Below are positions 33,888 through 44,538 of a stretch of 64,000 bases of DNA, piece by piece. The translations under genes and the position numbers were made by a program. The notes under the pieces were generated by a model. It was not told where the DNA came from and searched no databases. It worked only from the letters and a program-made list of their open reading frames with translations. Position 1 is the first letter of the stretch. Every line of letters starts with the position of its first letter. Origin of the DNA: Hyaloraphidium curvatum (lineage: Eukaryota > Monoblepharomycota > Hyaloraphidiomycetes > Hyaloraphidiales > Hyaloraphidiaceae); NCBI GenBank assembly GCA_025558095.1, contig JAIVFI010000041.1:62001-126000 (forward strand), written 5' to 3'.

Positions 33888-36711
33888 AGAATAGTATTGG
33901 TGACCCGGACCTGCCCCTGGCTTGGCCGCTGTTACACCATGAGTTTGCTGCTAATTGCAAAGTTCATCGTCGTCGTGTCTCTTTTTCTTTTTCCCAGTTT
34001 ACCTGTCCTTCATGGACTTTGAGATGAAGCTGGCAATGGAGTTGAGGGCCTTCTCCTTCTGCCGCCTCGCTTTGATCGTGGGCTCGAACGAACTCCTTGA
34101 TGCTAAGAGCCCAGAGCCAGGTCTCCATCCACTCGCGGCCTACTGCTTCCAATCTAGTCTGCAGCTTCTGGCGCCGCTCCGCATTTGCTGAACAGTGAAA
34201 CAGAAAGTGCTGTTCGTCTCCAATGTGCTCAGGGTCATGCTTGCACGTTCTCTGCTGCACCTCAAGTCCTTGGTGCCTGCCTGTCTCCACCTCCAGGTCG
34301 TGGGTAGAGCACAACAACTTTTGGACATTCCTCCGGTGCTTCTCCACCCGGATCAGGGATGGTCCGATGTGGCCAAAGGTCATGTCACACATCCTCCAAA
34401 AGTGCAGTTTGTCGTTGTCCTTGAGCCTCTGGGCATTGATCTCCCTGAACTTGCCCTTCACAAGATTCTCCACAGTCTCCTTGGGCCATGAGAAAGTGTC
34501 CTCTCCCACATCTCCCTCCCATCTTCGCCGCCATAGTATACAAGTAGTTCCCTCAGGAAGGCAGCCCAGTTCCAGGACCCCTTCAGTGCCTCGATCTTGA
34601 GCTCTTTGTAAAGTAGGTACAGCGCAGGATCCGCTGTTTTGATGCGCATGAGGAACTTGAGTGCCGACTCGTGGTCATGAGCTGCAAGGGGGTACTGGCC
34701 AGTGATCGCATACAGACAGGCCAGGGAGGTAGACTTGGGCAGATGAGTGACGGCACGAAGAGCCATGCATGTCACTTTGTCCCTGGTGCTTTCCCCGGCA
34801 AGGTACTCCTCCTTCGGCATCTCAACAATGAACGGGTTCCCATATTGGCCCACTGCCTTGACCTTTGTGTTGTAGAGCTTGAGCTGGAGGTCAGGACTCA
34901 TCCCAGGCTGCTCCCTGATGTCACGGAGCCAGAGCCCATAAGCAGCGTTCATCTTGGCCTCTCTGCCATGCACATGGTCCTTGCTCCGGCCGGTTGAGGT
35001 CAGCTGATACCCCAGAAGCTTGAAGCTGTCAACCCTCTTCAGCTCCTGGTCCGTGTACATGAGCTTTACACGGTGAGGTATCCTCCTGGCCATCCACTCT
35101 GTCTTGCTGACGTTGATCTCCAGCCCATTGGCACTGGCATATCCAGACAGAAGATCCAGCTGCATCTTGGCATCCTTCACCGTCTTCGAGATCAAAGTGG
35201 TGTCGTCTGCGAAGAACAGAGCTAGCAAGCTGACCATCCTCTCCTGATCCTCTTCCTCCTCAGACACCATGCCCAGATCCATCCCTTTTGCACCATTGGC
35301 CTCCATGAAAGCAGTGATGTCGTTGATGAACAAGATGAAGAACAGCGACGAGAGAGGGTCCCCCTGCTTCACTCCGGTCAGGAACTTGATGAAGTCTGAC
35401 TTGGTCCCGTCTTCATCCCGGAGCCGTCCCCACACGCGCCCGAACGCCATCTCGAACATGTCAACAACCTGTTTGGGTACACCCATCTCCTCCAGTTTCT
35501 GCCATAACCTGGGGCGCTCCACCGTGTCAAAAGCCTTTGTGAAATCTACAAAGACCATGATCAGCTTCTCCTTGCGTGCCTTGGCCAGGGAGAAGAGTGC
35601 CTCGGCAAGGAACACTGCATGAAGGGTCGATCTCCGTGCACAGAATCCAAACTGCGAGCCTTCCAGCAGCTTGTTGCACTCAGCCCAGGGAGCTAGCCGA
35701 GCGTTCCAGACCAGGGAGAAGACCTTCTCCAGTGTTCTCTCTATGCTGATGCCCCGGTAGCTGCCAGCCACGTTCTTGGGCCCCTTCTTGTGCAGCATCA
35801 CCAGCAGTGTCTGGCCCCAGTCTTGCATGTCAACCCCATTGAACACGTCATTGAGCAGATAGACAACAGCTCCATTGAGCACGTCGTTGAGCAGATCGAC
35901 AACAGCTTGCTTCAGCACAGTGGTCCCGTACTTGACAAATTTGAGCCTGATCCCATCCTCATCCGCTGCCCTGCCGTTAGGAGCCTTCTTCAGGACCTTC
36001 TTCACGAGCTCCTTGAGGGTGATGGGGCGCAGCAGGTTCCCAGGAGGCGTGATCGTCGCCTTGGGAAGCGGTGGGAATGTGAGCCTGGGGTCTTCCTCGA
36101 TCTTGGTCACGTACTCGGCACTGGCAACCATCTCCATGTGGCATACGAGCTCCGCAAAGGGCACGGGGTTGCCCTTCCGCCTCGCATAAGTCTTTCCAAG
36201 CAGTTGGTAAAATCCCTTATTAGGCTCTTGCCTGAAGAGTCGTTCCAGCAGCTCAGAGTTCTTGTGCTCCACGATATTCCGCATCTTCTTCTCCAGCTTC
36301 TTCCTCTCCTTCTCCAGCTCTCGTGCCTTCCCTTGGTATTCCTTCTTTGATTCTTCCACTCCTCCTTCTCCATGAGGGATCGCAGCTCAAGAAGGCGTGA
36401 CAGCTTGCGGTCGATCTCGGTCCTCTCCGCCCTTCGAATCCGCAAAGCCGTTCAGGAACTTATCAGCCTCGCTCATGCACGCTGACCTTGTCGTACTTCC
36501 TTTTTGCCACCTTGTTCACCGCCGCCATGATCTGTATCAGCTGATTGCAATTGTCTGAGCCAGCCTCCATCTGCTCGTACTCCTGCATGGACTCTTTCAC
36601 CCACGCCTTGTCCCAGAGATTTCGCATGATCGCGAGGACGTGGAAGTTGCAGGGCACGTGTTTGCCACGCAATTTGTTCTCCTTCACAGTCGCTCGCTTG
36701 ACGTCGGCCTG
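33888..36711 (-). mobile_element. LINE (non-LTR) retrotransposon, 5'-truncated and frameshifted
   Basis: On the minus strand this element runs from a truncated 5' end near 36711, through a coiled-coil-like leader and the reverse transcriptase, into a C-terminal region with a CCHC-like zinc finger (CKHDPEHIGDEQHFLFHC), then a short 3'UTR and a tail of TATTC repeats at about 33868-33890. Several frame breaks exist: near 36463, near 36400 and near 34510. The 5' boundary abuts the tail of another LINE copy (36715-36775). Its 3' 700 bp belongs to the inverted duplication. Confidence 0.85.
34458..36359 (-). pseudogene. LINE reverse-transcriptase reading frame (broken)
   Basis: A 633-codon frame with non-LTR reverse-transcriptase motifs: LLVMLHKKGPKNVAGSYRGI (motif 0-1), FGFCARRSTLHAVFLAEAL, MVFVDFTKAFDTVERPRLW, LTGVKQGDPLSSLFFILFIN, LLALFFADDTTLISKTV (the catalytic FADD box) and the thumb-region KRVDSFKLLGYQL. 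It is Arg/Lys-rich at the start (EKERKKLEKKMRN). The frame ends early: near 34510 one A is missing (GGGAGAGGAC) compared with the right-arm copy (GGGAGAAGGAC at about 39593), which stays open into the zinc-finger region. So this copy is inactivated by a 1-nt deletion and lacks its own endonuclease part. Confidence 0.85.
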
Positions 36712-36714
36712 GGG

Positions 36715-36775
36715 GGTATGGGTATGGTATTGGTGACCCGGACCTGCCCCTGGCTTGGCCGCTATTACACCACCA
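36715..36775 (-). mobile_element. LINE 3' tail remnant
   Basis: Reverse complement of the terminal LINE 3'UTR (GGTGACCCGGACCTGCC...), with a GGTATG-repeat tail instead of the TATTC type, adjoining the truncated 5' end of the neighbouring LINE. The sequence upstream of it on the minus strand is not like the other copies. Confidence 0.65.
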
Positions 36776-37020
36776 TTGGTTTGTTTAGCTGTGTCGACGA
36801 CCTATCTGCCTCCTCCTTCCCTTGAATCCACAGTATGCTCCAGTCCCGGTGTTGTTTGCTGGCAGGAAAACCTTCCCACGAAGGTGAAAAACCTTCCAGA
36901 AAGAATGAGCAGTTTGGTTTCGGTTTGGGTTTTGGGACCTTCCCATCCAGCGGGTACAATGTCAGGCATGCAGCTTCATCTAGGTCCTGAAAAGTTCAGT
37001 GTTGGTTCTGGTCAAAAGGT

Positions 37021-37816
37021 GCTGGATTCGCCGTGTAGGCGAGCAAAGAGCCGTAGGGCTCCTGCCTCCATTCCCCGTGTGTCTTGGAGTCGCCGTGTAG
37101 GCGAGCAAAGAGCCGTAGGGCTCCTGCCTCCATTCCCCGTGTGTCTTGGAGTCGCCGTGTAGGCGAGCAAAGAGCCGTAGGGCTCCTGCCTCCATTCCCC
37201 GTGTGTCTTGGAGTCGCCGTGTAGGCGAGCAAAGAGCCGTAGGACTCCTGCCTCCATCCCCGTGTGTTTTGGAGTCGCCGTGTAGGCGAGCAAAGAGCCG
37301 TAGGGCTCCTGCCTCCATTCCCCGTGTGTCTTGGAGTCGCCGTGTAGGCGAGCAAAGAGCCGTAGGGCTCCTGCCTCCATTCCCCGTGTGTCTTGGAGTC
37401 GCCGTGTAGGCGAGCAAAGAGCCGTAGGGCTCCTGCCTCCATTCCCTGTGTGTCTTGGAGTCGCCGTGTAGGCGAGCAAAGAGCCGTAGGACTCCTGCCT
37501 CCATCCCCGTGTGTTTTGGAGTCGCCGTGTAGGCGAGCAAAGAGCCGTAGGGCTCCTGCCTCCATTCCCCGTGTGTCTTGGAGTCGCCGTGTAGGCGAGC
37601 AAAGAGCCGTAGGGCTCCTGCCTCCATTCCCCGTGTGTCTTGGAGTCGCCGTGTAGGCGAGCAAAGAGCCGTAGGACTCCTGCCTCCATCCCCGTGTGTT
37701 TTGGAGTCGCCGTGTAGGCGAGCAAAGAGCCGTAGGACTCCTGCCTCCATCCCCGTGCGCTTTGGAGTCGCCGTGCAGGCGAGCAAAGAAGCCGTAGGGC
37801 TCCTGCCTCCATCCCT
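37021..37816. repeat. Minisatellite, about 13 tandem copies of a 61/62-bp unit
   Basis: The unit carries TCGCCGTGTAGGCGAGCAAA and then GAGCCGTAGGGCTCCTGCCT, closing with a CCATTCCCCGTGTGTCTTGG-type spacer. Two unit types alternate: 62 bp (ATTCCCC, GGGCTC) and 61 bp (ATCCCC, GGACTC, GTGTTTT). Reading left to right the order is three long, one short, three long, one short, two long, two short, then a diverged copy, which implies amplification of multi-unit blocks. Each unit has two small hairpins: CGCC-GTGTA-GGCG and GAGCC-GTAG-GGCTC (the second weakened to GGACTC in the short type). All three minus frames are open for about 800 bp, which is a by-product of the repeat lacking stops. Confidence 0.95.
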
Positions 37817-38480
37817 GTGTTGGCCGCTTACGTGTCCAGAGACCGGAATCCACGGATATGTCGTTGTTTGCGCCGCGGCCCCTCCTTGAAGAGGCGCACC
37901 GGCGGGCAGTCAGCAGCGTTTAGAGCCAATGCGCCGCGCAGCTGCCTGCTCCATTCGCGCCCTTTCGCACCAGAAAGCGCACGCGGTTGGTCGCTTGTTG
38001 TTTGGCGGGGTGCGTCCACGCGAGCGACGCGTCCCATGTTTGACGTGCGCCGCCGTTAAGTGTCATGTTTCTGCGCCCAGAGCCAGAGAGCCACGCGGTC
38101 CTACGGCACGTTTTTCAAGCGGCACACGTGAGGCACACGCTGTCGTAGGCCCGCGGTCGCGTCTTCAGCACGCGACGCGTTGTTTGCCCACTAACAGACG
38201 CGGCGCCCCCCGGAGAAGAGCCTAGCCGCCCTGCAGGGCCAGCGCAAGCCTCTTGAGGCCAATGGGCTCCTCAAGCGCTTTTGCGGCGTCGCCTGCCACG
38301 CTTGGGGCACCGGTTTTGCAGCCGGTCCCGTCTGCGCGTCCCCGGGTGCCCAACCCGCACACCGCGCCGGCGCCGCGCTAGAGGGCAGGAGCCCTAAAGC
38401 ACGACGACCCCAGACACTGCTGCTCCGCTGCTCGCGGCCCAAAGAGCGCGCGCGAGCAGCGGGGTGGGCAGGGGTGTTTG
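37817..38480. other. GC-rich sequence of unknown origin between minisatellite and LINE fragment
   Basis: About 660 bp with no recognisable gene. An open minus frame continues from the LINE endonuclease through 38191 but loses endonuclease character below about 38480 and becomes Pro/Ala/Arg-rich. Several CACGCG/GCGACGCG short motifs recur. It may be old transposon sequence. Confidence 0.3.
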
Positions 38481-39378
38481 GAATTTGACTACACGAGACC
38501 TCCATCATCTTGCTCAGTGCCATATGATCTGAGGTGACCACCCAATCCTCCTTCACAAAGGCGAGCTCGGTGACCATCCTGTAGCGGCTCTGCGGCGCAA
38601 TTGCGTAGTCCAAAGTGCTGTCATGCTCGCCGTCTTTCCCTGCACAGGTTGTTGCCCCTGGTTCGAGGCGGCTGTTCAGGATCACAAGCTCCTCCCCCTG
38701 ACACAACGCAAGCAGCTGTTTTCCCCTCCGATCTGTGCGCTGCTCCGACCGAATTACACGCTTTCCGAAGCTTGTGCCACGCACGTTGCTGTTTGCATCA
38801 CTTATCCCCACGTGGCCGTTCAGGTCTCCGATCACGATCGGCATGTCAGATCCGGTTACGATCCCCGCGAACCTCGTCCACATCTTGTCCTGGCTGATGA
38901 GGATATCCTGCGTTGGCGTCGGTGGTATGTACGCCCCCAGCACGTTCATTCCGCCGACTTGGATCTGCACAATGTTCAGGATCGGGTCCAGATCCGTCCG
39001 CACCGTGTGCGGTAGCTCCTTTCGCACAAAGACTGTCAGTCCTCCTCCACCATGCTCCAAGCAGCTCTTCTCATACACCTCAAACGTCTCCAGCACTGCC
39101 GCAACCTTGCTCTGGATAGTGTTGTTGCTCAGATGCTCCTCCCAGGTACGTTTCTCTCCTTCTCCCATCCACCTTGCCTCGGCAAAAACGACGACATCGT
39201 ACTTTACAATTTGCAGCAAAAGTTCCGGTATAAGTAGGCTTTTCTCGAGCTTGCGGTGGGATAAAAGGGAGCCACCCTGGAACCTGTTTTGGGGCGTGAC
39301 GCGACACAGCTTGGTGCCATGGACGGAAAGGCTCAGACAAGCGGGCGCCAAGAAAGATCCCGCGCCGCGCGGGTGCAT
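38480..39378 (-). pseudogene. LINE apurinic-endonuclease (APE) domain fragment
   Basis: Minus-strand frame with APE/exonuclease III-type motifs of non-LTR retrotransposons: KYDVVVFAEARWMG, GGLTVFVRKEL, NVLGAYIPPT, MPIVIGDLNGHVG (the D-x-N motif), DGEHDSTLDYAIA and VVTSDHMALSKM (the catalytic S-D-H). The reverse-transcriptase part does not follow, so this is a 5' fragment of the LINE, cut off at about 38480. It may belong to the same family as the element at 33888-36711, which lacks this domain. Confidence 0.75.
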
Positions 39379-39501
39379 GCGGGTGCAGGGCTTTGGTACG
39401 GTGTGTCACTGTTCCTGAACGACGTGCCTTTGTGCGAGGCATGGGCTTGCGGAGGCGATGCTGCAGGTTAATTGGCAAGAGGGTGCTTGGAGAGGTCTGC
39501 C

Positions 39502-40215
39502 GAGATCGAGGCACTGAAGGGGTCCTGGAACTGGGCTGCCTTCCTGAGGGAACTACTTGTATACTATGGCGGCGAAGATGGGAGGGAGATGTGGGAGAAG
39601 GACACTTTCTCATGGCCCAAGGAGACTGTGGAGAATCTTGTGAAGGGCAAGTTCAGGGAGATCAATGCCCAGAGGCTCAAGGACAACGACAAACTGCACT
39701 TTTGGAGGATGTGTGACATGACCTTTGGCCACATCGGACCATCCCTGATCCGGGTGGAGAAGCACCGGAGGAATGTCCAAAAGTTGTTGTGCTCTACCCA
39801 CGACCTGGAGGTGGAGACAGGCAGGCACCAAGGACTTGAGGTGCAGCAGAGAACGTGCAAGCATGACCCTGAGCACATTGGAGACGAACAGCACTTTCTG
39901 TTTCACTGTTCAGCAAATGCGGAGCGGCGCCAGAAGCTGCAGACTAGATTGGAAGCAGTAGGCCGCGAGTGGATGGAGACCTGGCTCTGGGCTCTTAGCA
40001 TCAAGGAGTTCGTTCGAGCCCACGATCAAAGCGAGGCGGCAGAAGGAGAAGGCCCTCAACTCCATTGCCAGCTTCATCTCAAAGTCCATGAAGGACAGGT
40101 AAACTGGGAAAAAGAAAAAGAGACACGACGACGATGAACTTTGCAATTAGCAGCAAACTCATGGTGTAACAGCGGCCAAGCCAGGGGCAGGTCCGGGTCA
40201 CCAATACTATTCTGT
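39502..40215 (+). mobile_element. LINE 3' portion, frame intact (right-arm copy)
   Basis: Contains the C-terminal LINE region in one open frame (SWNWAAFLRELLVYYGGEDG through WEKDTFSWPKETVENLVKG and the CCHC-like HCSANAERR segment), the stop, the 3'UTR and a TATTC tail ending near 40230. It keeps the A that is lost in the left-arm copy. It begins abruptly at the inner duplication boundary. Confidence 0.8.
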
Positions 40216-40791
40216 TCTATTCTATTCTATTCACGTCCTCAACTGTGTGCCAACCACCAAATCATGGAGAAAGAACGCCGTTCCTTTGACTTTGTGGAGT
40301 GGAGAAATTACAAAAGTCGAAGACTTCTATACATTCGGAATGGAATGCTGGGCCCAAGTGCGAGACAGAGAACTCACTACCTTGGCACCATGTGCTGCGC
40401 GAGCAATCTACTTGGGGAGAGCTCCAAAACACAAAAGGGCATGCACATGGTTCGTTTGATTGATTCAGGAAAAGTCATAGCGGTCCGAACCATAGTGCCA
40501 AATGAGCGGACCCTTTCCTAACATTCCTTACACCCACTTCCTCGCAAGGAAGCTGTCGACAGCACGGCAAGGCCGCCTCTTTCAACGTTCAATCTACTTG
40601 ATGTCATCCAAACGGATGATCTAGTGCCTCAGGAGGAGGAACAAGAGCCACTAGATCTTCATCAGCAGCAAGACCTGCAAAATCTTCCACAGCTTGAGCA
40701 GCAAGAACAGCAAGAGCAGAATGGACAGCACCATGGTCATCGTGGTCATCGTCCTGTGTGTCATTCCTCTCGGGCACAGCAGCCTCCCCGG

Positions 40792-40882
40792 GAATAGAAT
40801 AGAAGAAGAATAGTATTGGTGACCCGGACCTGCCCCTGGCTTGGCCGCTGTTACACCATGAGTTTGCTGCTAATTGCAAAGT
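40792..40882 (-). mobile_element. Solo LINE 3'UTR plus tail (right-arm copy)
   Basis: Mirror of 33210-33300, with the same AATAGAAGAAGAATAG tail variant, so the insertion predates the duplication. Confidence 0.75.
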
Positions 40883-41177
40883 TAGGAATGGTGGAAAGCC
40901 CCACAACTGCAAGCTACAATCAGGGCAGGAATCCATGGACTAGTGCACACGGACTTTACAGTTTATTTGGGAGCCAAGGAGGTTTTGGAATGCCAATGCA
41001 CGTGATTGATGGGCTTCGAATCCCAAGCAAGATCAATTGCGAGGCAAAGCTTTTGCCAGAATGGGAAAAGTGGAATTAGGCTTTTAAAATGGAGGATGGT
41101 GCTTTCAATGACAAAGAAGTCTGGGAAGAGGTTGAAAGACCCCGTGGCAAGGAGGACTGAATTCTCAAATCCCACTA

Positions 41178-43811
41178 CAGTCCGGTGCGGGGTACTTGAG
41201 CGGCAAACTTCCAAACACAACTTCGTCTCGTTCCCCACACACCAATTACATCGTTTTCGCCTAGAAAATCTACAGAGACGCGTCCAATAGAGCCGCCTGC
41301 ACGGCAGTGGGGCTGGGGTTTCGCCCGGCTTGGATTTCGGCCCAGGCGTCGGCGTTCATTGCCAGCGCTAGAGCGACCTCCGCGTCAAACTCCTCGTCCA
41401 GCGCTTCCTGGACCGTCACAGCCAATCCGTCGCTTTCATCTTCATCGTCCTCGTCGGGAATGGGCTGGACGGCGTCCCCAGAATCGTCCGCATCGCTCTC
41501 GAGCTCGTTGTCGACGACCATCTCTGCGGTCCGAAAAGAGCGACTGCGAGGCTCCGGCGGCACCAGAGCTGCCTCCTCCTCATCGTCATCGTCAATGTGA
41601 ATGACCATGGTTGCATCCTGGCGGCGGTACTCGTCCTCTTCCTTCTCAGCATGAATGACGAGCCTCTCCCATGAGGCAGCATCCACCAGCGCAAACCCCT
41701 CCTCCAGAAGGACCTTGACGTCGGCAAACTTGCGCGACTCGTTGTTCTCAGCAACGCGGTTCTTTGCGCGGGCCCACGCAAGCTCGATGGGGTTCAGTTT
41801 GGGGTGGTACGGGGGAAGGAAGTGGAGGTAGATGTCGAACTCGAGTGCCAGCTTGTCAATGAAGCGTTCCGGCTGGTATCCGAGCTCCTGCAGCAGCTTG
41901 CGAAGGTCCTTGACGGTAAAGCCGCCTCCAGTCTTCGTTTTGCGCGCCGTGAGCTGCTCCATTGTGTACGGAGTCGTGCCCATGTCCATGATGGCCTTGG
42001 CGAGATCTGCCTTCTTGGTCAGCTGCGAGATCCGTTTCTGACCCTCCACAGGTGCAATGTGGTACGCAGCATTGTCCATGTGTACGTGGATCTCGCCCTC
42101 CGGGTCCTTTTCGCGCATCTTCCGAAATGCACCCCGAGCCCACTCTTCAAAGTGCCTCGCATTCATGGATCCGTGGTAATCCGCCAGCTTATGATCGCCC
42201 TGGAACACTTTGGGAGGCTCGAGCCATCCGTATCTCGATCCACAGCCGATGATGCACCACCGCTTTCCGTACCCGTCCGGGTGGGGAACCTCATCGCCGG
42301 GACGATACCAGGTAAAGTTGCTGACGTGATTTTGATGGACGTACGATTCATCGAGCCAGTACTGGGGTGAAGAGTCAGCGGGAGCTCAGAACAGCAGCGA
42401 GGGAGGGACTTACCGAGACGACTTTCTTGTCGGGCTCCTTCTCCGCTTTGCGAATCCGGTACCGCTCTCGCAGGTACTCATACCGCCGCACATGGATGTT
42501 TGGAGTCATGACAACGATCTTGTGGCCTCCAATCTCCTTGTATCCGAAGCCCAGGCGCTTGCAGAGGGCACGCACGTATCGAAGACTGAAGAATCGGTTG
42601 AATTCCCGCACCATTTCCTTCTGTAGCTTCTTGGTACGGACACGGCACATTGCCCTGTGCTGTTTGCTGACGTAGTCGATGACAAATGCGTTCCATTCCG
42701 TCGTCGTGTTGAAGGTTCGATCAGATCTGCGGTCCGCCCACAAGGCCACCTTGCCGCTCCTTTCAAACTCGTTGTACAGCTGCCTGATGGTCCCTTCCGA
42801 GGCCCCAACCATCTGCGCAACCTTTTTGACTGGATCACCGACTCCCATGGCCTTCTGGTGGTATAGAATCCGGAGGTATGCTTTCCGGAGGTCGTATGAC
42901 AGCGGTTCTCCGGGCTTCCTGTTTAGCACTTCGGGGATGCCGAGCATTCTGATATTCTCCTCGACGGTCAGAAGCCTCCCGAACCTGAGAAGACCGGGGT
43001 ACAGCTCAGGACAGTAGTTCTTCGCGTGGCCTTTGCCCTGGCACTGTCTGCACCTCTGCCGCTTTGGGCACGTCGTGATGTAATGTCCTTTCTCCTTACA
43101 GTGGGTGCACAGACGCTCTCCAGAGCCAGAAACGTCCTTGTAGCCGTCCACATTGAGCTGGGATGCCGCACGTCGCGTCCCGCGGCCCTCGGCCTCGTTC
43201 TCCCCGCCGGGGGTGTTCTCCGCGGCTCGAGCGCGCCGCTGCTCAACAAAAGCTGCTCCATCTTCCAGTGCAAGCCCATCAGCGGTCTTGCGCCGTTTCG
43301 TGACCGGTGATTGGCGGAGGGCGGTCATGGTGCTCGTCGAGGTGTCCCCCAGGGAGAACCTTCCGCGGCCATCCCGACCACGGCCGACACCGGCGACCAT
43401 GCCAAAGAGCACCACGAAGACGGCCAAAACGATCCCGCCGGCCACGGCGGCAGCTATCCAGCCGCGACCTTCGGCCATCGCGGTGGTGGAGTGCCTCCAA
43501 TTGCGGCCGATTTGGGGCCGGGCACGCGTGAGCGAAGGCCCGGGACCCCACGGGTTAGACTATTTGTTAGGAGAACTGGATCCTGGCCGATTTTCAGGCC
43601 TTAGCTGTGGTTAAATTTCTTTAACCCCGAATCTAACTTCAACTTGGCGCCCCACGCCGAAACGCTTCCCACCACAGATAAGGGCCAAAAATCCCGGAAA
43701 AGCAGGGCGCTGCCTACATCTTGTAGCTCACGAAACGGCAAATCCATAGCATTAGAATTGTGTGTGGGGTGGCGAGTTGAAGCTCCCGCTCATCTTTGTA
43801 ATTCAGTACTG
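41178..43811 (-). mobile_element. Complete Tc1/mariner-superfamily DNA transposon, 2,634 bp
   Basis: The element starts CAGTCCGGTGCGG and ends ...CAGTACTG, so both termini read CAGT inward. The imperfect terminal inverted repeats share CAGT, then TGAGCGG at about position 20, CTTC, and CCCCACACAC(C)AATT near position 60. It is flanked by TA (41176-41177 and 43812-43813). The empty site with a single TA is seen in the left arm at 32916-32917, which fixes both ends exactly. It carries one intron-containing transposase gene with no visible frame damage. It is therefore the youngest layer in this repeat island. Confidence 0.93.
41270..43478 (-). CDS. Tc1/mariner-type transposase with two CCHC zinc knuckles
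   Basis: Exons 42414-43478 and 41270-42361, 52-nt GTAAGT...CCCCAG intron, 718 residues. The N-terminus has a hydrophobic run (AAVAGGIVLAVFVVLFGMVAG, residues about 9-30), then two retroviral-type zinc knuckles, CTHCKEKGHYITTC and CRQCQGKGHAKNYC. Next come a helix-turn-helix region (QMVGASEGTIRQLYNEFERSG) and the DDE catalytic core: YWLDESYVHQNH spanning the splice, HVHMDNAAYHIAP (second Asp) and LPPYHPKLNPIELAWARAKN (the NPIE Glu). A long acidic tail follows. Transposase cuts and joins DNA at TA sites. The knuckles and the membrane-like start are unusual for this superfamily; an internal start at ATG 43328 would remove the hydrophobic run. Confidence 0.88.
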
Positions 43812-44320
43812 TACGTGTTCGACCTCAAACTCAACCAGACCTCACCAAACGGTACCGGTTCAAGGCACGTCACGTGGTTGATGGCAACACAACCGCCAGG
43901 CTCCTGGGACCTACGGGGAGACTTTTGCAGCCATGCCAACCCATGCAGCCTTCAGATCACAGTGTACCATAGCTGCACACATGGACTGGCCCCTTTACCA
44001 TTTGGACATCAAGAACGCGTTCTTGAATTCCCATGCAGAAGAGGAGGACCTCTACGTTGAGATACACGAGACTTACCAATAATAGCAAAGGACGGACTTG
44101 TCTCTCAAGGACCCCGTTCTCAAACTGAAGCGCGGGGGGTCTATGGCCTCAAACAGGCAGCCAACCTGTATCAGCGTGAGCTGAAGCGCAACATGAAGGA
44201 GGACGGCTTTCACAACTGCAAAACGGACCCCAACATGTACGCACGCATCAGCAAGGGCGAGTCAGGAGAGATTGCAATCCTTCTTGTGACCATGGACGGA
44301 TGTGTGTAGCACGGGACACC

Positions 44321-44538
44321 CAAGGAGTTCGAGCCCACAATCAAAGCGAGGCGGCAGAAGGAGAAGGCCCTCAACTCCATTGCCAGCTTCATCTCAAAGT
44401 CCATGAAGGAAAGGAAAACTGGGAAAATGAAAAAGACACACGACGACGATGAACTTTGCAATTAGCAGCAAACTCCATGGTGTAACAGCGGCCAAGCCAG
44501 GGGCAGGTCCGGGTCACCAATACTATTCTATTTCTATC
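44321..44538 (+). mobile_element. 5'-truncated LINE 3' end (right-arm copy)
   Basis: Mirror of 32199-32415, including the CCATGG variant. Ends in CAATACTATTCTATTTCTAT. Confidence 0.75.

Larger units (their letters stand above)
29862..34599. repeat. Left arm of a large inverted duplication
   Basis: From the fifth exon of the KH gene to within the LINE reverse transcriptase, this sequence recurs in reverse complement at 39502-46871. Matching positions sum to about 76,735 in the outer part and 74,101 in the inner part; the step equals the 2.6-kb transposon present only on the right. Spot comparisons show long identical stretches with scattered substitutions and 1-4-nt indels. Confidence 0.9.

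Noticed and set aside
37021-37816. CRISPR-like array
   Set aside because: Whole units are repeated without unique spacers, and the host is eukaryotic.
36980-37853. Three overlapping minus-strand open frames of 266-285 codons (and several plus-strand ones) in the minisatellite
   Set aside because: They are open only because the repeat unit lacks stops in those frames; the length is not a multiple of three, so all frames cycle through the same peptides.
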